Source of the DNA: Mytilus galloprovincialis
Lineage: Eukaryota; Mollusca; Bivalvia; Mytilida; Mytilidae
Assembly: GCF_965363235.1 (NCBI RefSeq)
Contig: NC_134845.1
Coordinates: 82,289,913 to 82,353,912, forward strand
DNA length: 64,000 nt
Reading direction: 5' to 3'
The translations under genes and the position numbers were made by a program. A model generated the notes under the pieces. That model did no database searches. It was given only the letters and a program-made list of their open reading frames with translations, and was not told the DNA's origin. How positions within the stretch are numbered: position 1 is the first letter of the stretch; every line of letters begins with the position of its first letter. This document shows, piece by piece, positions 60,245 to 64,000 of this stretch.

Positions 60245-61320
60245 CTGTAATGATGATGGGTAGTCGAGTGATCTTAGAAGTTCAGCTACTGTACCACTAG
60301 CCTGTCAATAATAATATTGGGAGTTTTAACCCAGCATCTGGGAGGTGCTTCCCACTGTACCACTAGCCTGTCAATTATAATAATGGGAGTTTTAACCCAG
60401 CATCTGGGAGGTGCTTCACACTGTACCACTAGCCTGTCAATAATAATATTGGGAGTTTTAACCCAGCATCTGGGAGGTGCTTCCCACTGTACCACTAGCC
60501 TGTCAATAATAATATTGGGAGTTTTAACCCAGCATCTCGGAGGTGCTTCCCACTGTACCACTAGCCTGTCAATAATAATATTGGGAGTTTTAACCCAGCA
60601 TCTGGGAGGTGCTTCCCACTGTACCACTAGCCTGTCAATAATAATATTGGGAGTTTTAACCCAGCATCTCGGAGGTGCTTCCCACTGTACCACTAGCCTG
60701 TCAATAATAATATTGGGAGTTTTAACCCAGCATCTGGGAGGTGCTTCCCACTGTACCACTAGCCTGTCAATAATAATATTGGGAGTTTTAACCCAGCATC
60801 TCGGAGGTGCTTCCCACTGTACCACTAGCCTGTCAATAATAATATTGGGAGTTTTAACCCAGCATCTCGGAGGTGCTTCCCACTGTACCACTAGCCTGTC
60901 AATAATAATATTGGGAGTTTTAACCCAGCATCTGGGAGGTGCTTCCCACTGCACCACTAGCCTGTCAATAATAATATTGGGAGTTTTAACCCAGCATCTC
61001 GGAGGTGCTTCCCACTGTACCACTAGCCTGTCAATAATAATATTGGGAGTTTTAACCCAGCATCTGGGAGGTGCTTCCCACTGCACCACTAGCCTGTCAA
61101 TAATAATATTGGGAGTTTTAACCCAGCATCTGGGAGGTGCTTCCCACTGCACCACTAGCCTGTCAATTATAATATTGGGAGTTTTAACCCAGGATATATG
61201 AGGTGCTTAACACTTCAATTTTTAAAGATGGTTCAATTTTATGCAAAACATTGGTGGTTCTCTCAGGGCTGATTGCCATGAAATAACCAACAGTACTGAA
61301 TCACCAATTAACCAATGAAT
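60245..61320 (+). mobile_element. tRNA-derived SINE with a 66-bp internal minisatellite, 14 units
   Basis: The head GGTAGTCGAGTGATCTTAG (box-A-like) and the body after 61200 (GGTGGTTCTCTCAGGGCTGA, ending in CAATTAACCAATGAATCAAT) are those of the SINE at 18.19 kb. Between them, about 60290-61195, the segment from CTGTACCACTAGCCTGTCAA through the box-B-like GGGAGTTTTAACCC is repeated 14 times at exactly 66 bp. Variants CTGGG and CTCGG alternate over much of the array. Both strands stay open because 66 is a multiple of three; I call no gene. Confidence 0.88.
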
Positions 61321-61439
61321 CAATGTTCCAGTAATGAAGAAGAAGGGCAATAGAGGTGCTCTTATGTACATGGAAACAGTCCTACTTGTGTACATTATTC
61401 TATTTGGCGGCATTTGGTTCAAGGTTATTTTTTTTATTT

Positions 61440-61900
61440 ATTTTGTATATAGTTGTGTCATAGATCAAATTTCATATGTTCAGTGTATGTTCACTTGTGT
61501 TCATATGTTCAGTGTATGTTCACTTGTGTTCATATGTCTTTTTATTGATTTAAGCCATTTCGATGATATTTTATAGTGTGTCTTTCCATGTTGTGATGTT
61601 GCACTATTGTTTCCAGTAAGTGTGATGGTTGGTACCCAACATTTAAACCAGCTGCATTCGTTCGAATCTGCCCTAAGTCAGGAACCTGACATTCAGTAGT
61701 TGTTGTTTGTTCATAAGTGATTGTCAATTTATATATATATAGATTACATCGTTAGTTAATTTTGGAGCTCTTTATAGCTTGGTGTTCTTTGTGTGCCAAA
61801 AATAGTGTTGAAGAACATGCTTTGACCTATAATGGTTTACTTTTAAAAATTGTGACTTTGATGGAGAGTTGTCTCATACCACATCTTCTTATATCTAGAT
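61440..61900 (+). repeat. R1 copy
   Basis: It contains TTTTATAGTGTGTCTTTCCA, GCCCTAAGTCAGGAACCTGA and the end GGAGAGTTGTCTCATACCAC. Its left part has a 29-bp tandem duplication (CATATGTTCAGTGTATGTTC) at 61470-61528. Confidence 0.75.
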
Positions 61901-62186
61901 ATGCCTTACCGGTAAGCTTATTTCAATGTTAAGACAGCCATCCCATATTGATCAAAGCAGGTAAATGGCATATATATATTTCCATCCTCTATTTTATGAA
62001 GGAGTTGCCTTGATAACAAACAGTGAACAAATGTTTAAAAGTTTTTATAAAAACAAATTATCCTTACAACTCAAACCAGATATAGTCTTGTTCAATTTAT
62101 TTTATTGGAAATTTTTGGTACAACCATACAAGCATTTGTAAACCATGATTTTAAACTTTCGATGAACAGATTTTGCTCAATACACA

Positions 62187-62450
62187 AAAATTGATACCCG
62201 CAGTAATTCAAAAAAATATAGACTGGAAAATGTAGATGGGGCATAACAATCGTGAGAATAAACTGGCTCATGAGGGATTAATAAAGTTAAAACAACAGAA
62301 TAAAAAAATCTAATGAAAACTGGTACCCACAGTAATTCACAAACACACAGACTGGAAAATGTAATGCACCTATATAGGTGAAGCATAAAAACATGAGAAT
62401 AATCTGGCATGAGAAATTAATAAAGTTACACAACAGAATAAAGAAATCTC
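62187..62450 (-). repeat. Tandem duplication of about 134 bp downstream of PGK
   Basis: Two diverged copies with CAGTAATTCA, GACTGGAAAATGTA, GAGAATAA and AATAAAGTTA. They lie in the 3' flank of the PGK gene. Confidence 0.75.
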
Positions 62451-62770
62451 AGTTTTATTAACTTTTTTTTCAACAAGCACAGCTAATATATGTTAATGGA
62501 TAACAAGCAGTTAATATATAATAATTTTCCAAGTAAATATTTCTTGTATTGTTAAGTTTGACTATGACTGAATAAACTTGAAGTTTGAAGACATAAAATC
62601 AATGATTTGCTGTCTGAACCAATAACAAATACTACTCGTTTTAAAGTGCATGCTAAACTGTTTTGAAGAACTATAGGCATGCAGAACTTTTATCAACATG
62701 AATAAAAAATAAATAAAAAAGCTTAAAAATCAGTAGATTTTCGTTTATAAAGTAAATGCAAATGAATTTG

Positions 62771-62776
62771 TTTATT
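62771..62776 (-). promoter_or_regulatory. Candidate polyadenylation signal AATAAA for PGK
   Basis: It is about 280 bases after the stop on the minus strand. A second candidate lies at 62454-62459. Confidence 0.35.
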
Positions 62777-63057
62777 TGGACCACAGTTAAGGAAAACAGA
62801 ACTTTAAAATTAAATACAATAACATTGGAAAATCAAATCAAAACTCTAGTATGAGGAATTGCAATAATCATATCATAACAACAACAAACAAAAACAAAAA
62901 AATACTGGAGAATGTGAAATAAATATGAAAACTATATCTTTTCTTAGCACTTATCATGTTTAATACTTTACTTTAAAATCATCCCTACCATCAATTAACA
63001 TTTACAAAGTACACAAATTAGTTTAAAAAGTTTCTATGTAGGATTTGTTCAATTCTA

Positions 63058-63913
63058 TTATGCGTCTGATAATGCTGCTACGCCTGGTAAAACTTTACCT
63101 GCAAAAAAATACAACAAGTTCATATTTCGTCTTTAATACATGATAATGGATCACCAAAAACACTTAAATTTCTTTTCATTTTACTTAATTTTGAATATCA
63201 GACTTTATACTTTTTTTAAGTAAACTTTAATTATTAATTCTTTTCCATTCAAAAATATGATTAGTACCCAATGTGAAACAGGACATCCTTTCCTTTCTAG
63301 AGTACCTTATATTGATATCTGATTGTGTAAATAATTGCATTAAAGAAGGCTTTTCACCTGACTTGAGTCAAGATTTTTAAGGGTTGTCTTTGTTGATGTG
63401 GTTCATTTTAAGTGTCTCTTTCTGTTTTTTGAATATATATTAGAACGTTGGTTTTCCTGTTTGAATGGATTTACACTAGTCATTTTTGATGCCCATTACA
63501 GCTAGCTGTTTGGTGTGAGCCAAGGCTCAGTGTTGAAGACAGTACTTTGACTTAAAATGGTGTACTTTTACAAATTATGACTTGGATGAAGAGTTGTTGT
63601 CTCATTGGCACTCATACCACATCTCATATCTGTTTATATAAAAGGGGTCTATTTAAATTGAAGGGATTTTGTCTTTTAATCTGTAAAGTCTGCTGGATTC
63701 TGATTCCATACTAAATGTAATAAATACAATATTTTCATCAATTTATAGCATTTTTTTCATATTTAAAATTTTTAAAATTTAAAACAATTTATTGTCAATC
63801 CTTTTTAATCTCACCTTCTAACAATTCTAAACTAGCTCCCCCTCCAGTACTAACATGGCTGACTTTATCTTCTGTGTTGTATTTAGCTGCACATGTAGCA
63901 GTGTCACCACCCC
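63058..63913 (-). CDS. PGK1: Phosphoglycerate kinase, last two coding exons (partial)
   Basis: Phosphoglycerate kinase transfers the phosphate of 1,3-bisphosphoglycerate to ADP in glycolysis, in the cytosol. Visible exons are 63815-63913 (99 nt) and 63058-63098 (41 nt including the stop), joined in phase 1 with donor GTGAG and acceptor TTTGCAG. The first exon here encodes the conserved [20 protein letters not shown] and [12 protein letters not shown], the C-domain nucleotide-site loop and following helix. The second gives [13 protein letters not shown] and a stop, as expected for the PGK C-terminus. The exon split matches my memory of animal PGK genes. The rest lies beyond the right edge; the acceptor at 63914-63915 leaves a phase-1 junction. 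The intron holds an R1 copy. Confidence 0.96.
63375..63635 (+). repeat. R1 copy in the last PGK intron
   Basis: It contains AACGTTGGTTTTCCTGTTTG, TTTACACTAGTCATTTTTG, GGTGTGAGCCAAGGCTCAGT and CTCATTGGCACTCATACCAC. It is truncated on the left relative to 53.29 kb. Confidence 0.75.
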
Positions 63914-64000
63914 CTAAAAAAGAAACAAAACATTTGCATACAGTTTTTTTCAAATTTTTGTAATTTGTCCATAGTACATAGATACCATACTAAAGCACTC

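Noticed and set aside
60286-61201. Open frames of about 290 residues on both strands with a 22-residue repeat
   Set aside because: They follow from a 66-bp unit without stops, inside a SINE. There is no splice, start or family support.

Overview
The window looks like nuclear DNA of a bivalve mollusc, most likely a mussel (Mytilus or a close relative). It is AT-rich, its genes are spread out with long introns, and dispersed repeats fill most of the rest. Several repeat families, for example the one with the phrase TGGTATGATTGCCAATGAGA, are ones I associate with mussel genomes; that attribution is from memory and was not searched. All gene models below were assembled by eye from reading frames, GT/AG splice sites and phase agreement.

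Genes, left to right: (1) a minus-strand gene for a 155-residue, mostly disordered protein I do not recognise (552-3525). (2) TRAPPC2 (sedlin) on the plus strand, complete in four coding exons (9391-19941). (3) A plus-strand gene with a beta-rich body and a long Ser/Asp tail, not recognised and with its 5' end missing (26141-29382). (4) A complete four-exon minus-strand gene for an EXPERA-domain (emopamil-binding-protein-like) four-helix membrane protein (31766-45376). (5) The last two coding exons of phosphoglycerate kinase on the minus strand (63058-63913); the rest lies beyond the right edge. These look like independent housekeeping or unknown genes. There is no operon and no evident shared pathway.

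Between and inside the genes lie a 3' LINE fragment with a complete RNase H active site, many short inverted-repeat DNA elements (several with target duplications), tRNA-derived SINEs, a foldback element, a tandem segmental duplication, and five tandem-array repeats that share a modular plan. There are also four striking minisatellite or satellite blocks (46.6, 49.0-50.7, 56.8-57.4 and 60.3-61.2 kb). Two of these clearly grew from the inside of a dispersed repeat, and two show higher-order periodicity.

The most interesting signals are: the 1.37-kb element at 57.5 kb with many copies of one 16-bp motif; the SINE whose B-box segment is amplified 14 times; the hairpin-headed modular array repeats with compensatory stem changes; the nested insertions filling TRAPPC2 intron 2 up to 30 bp from exon 3; and the EXPERA gene with a 46-nt exon whose donor has a short element inserted about 9 bp away. 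No CRISPR array, rRNA or convincing functional tRNA was seen.
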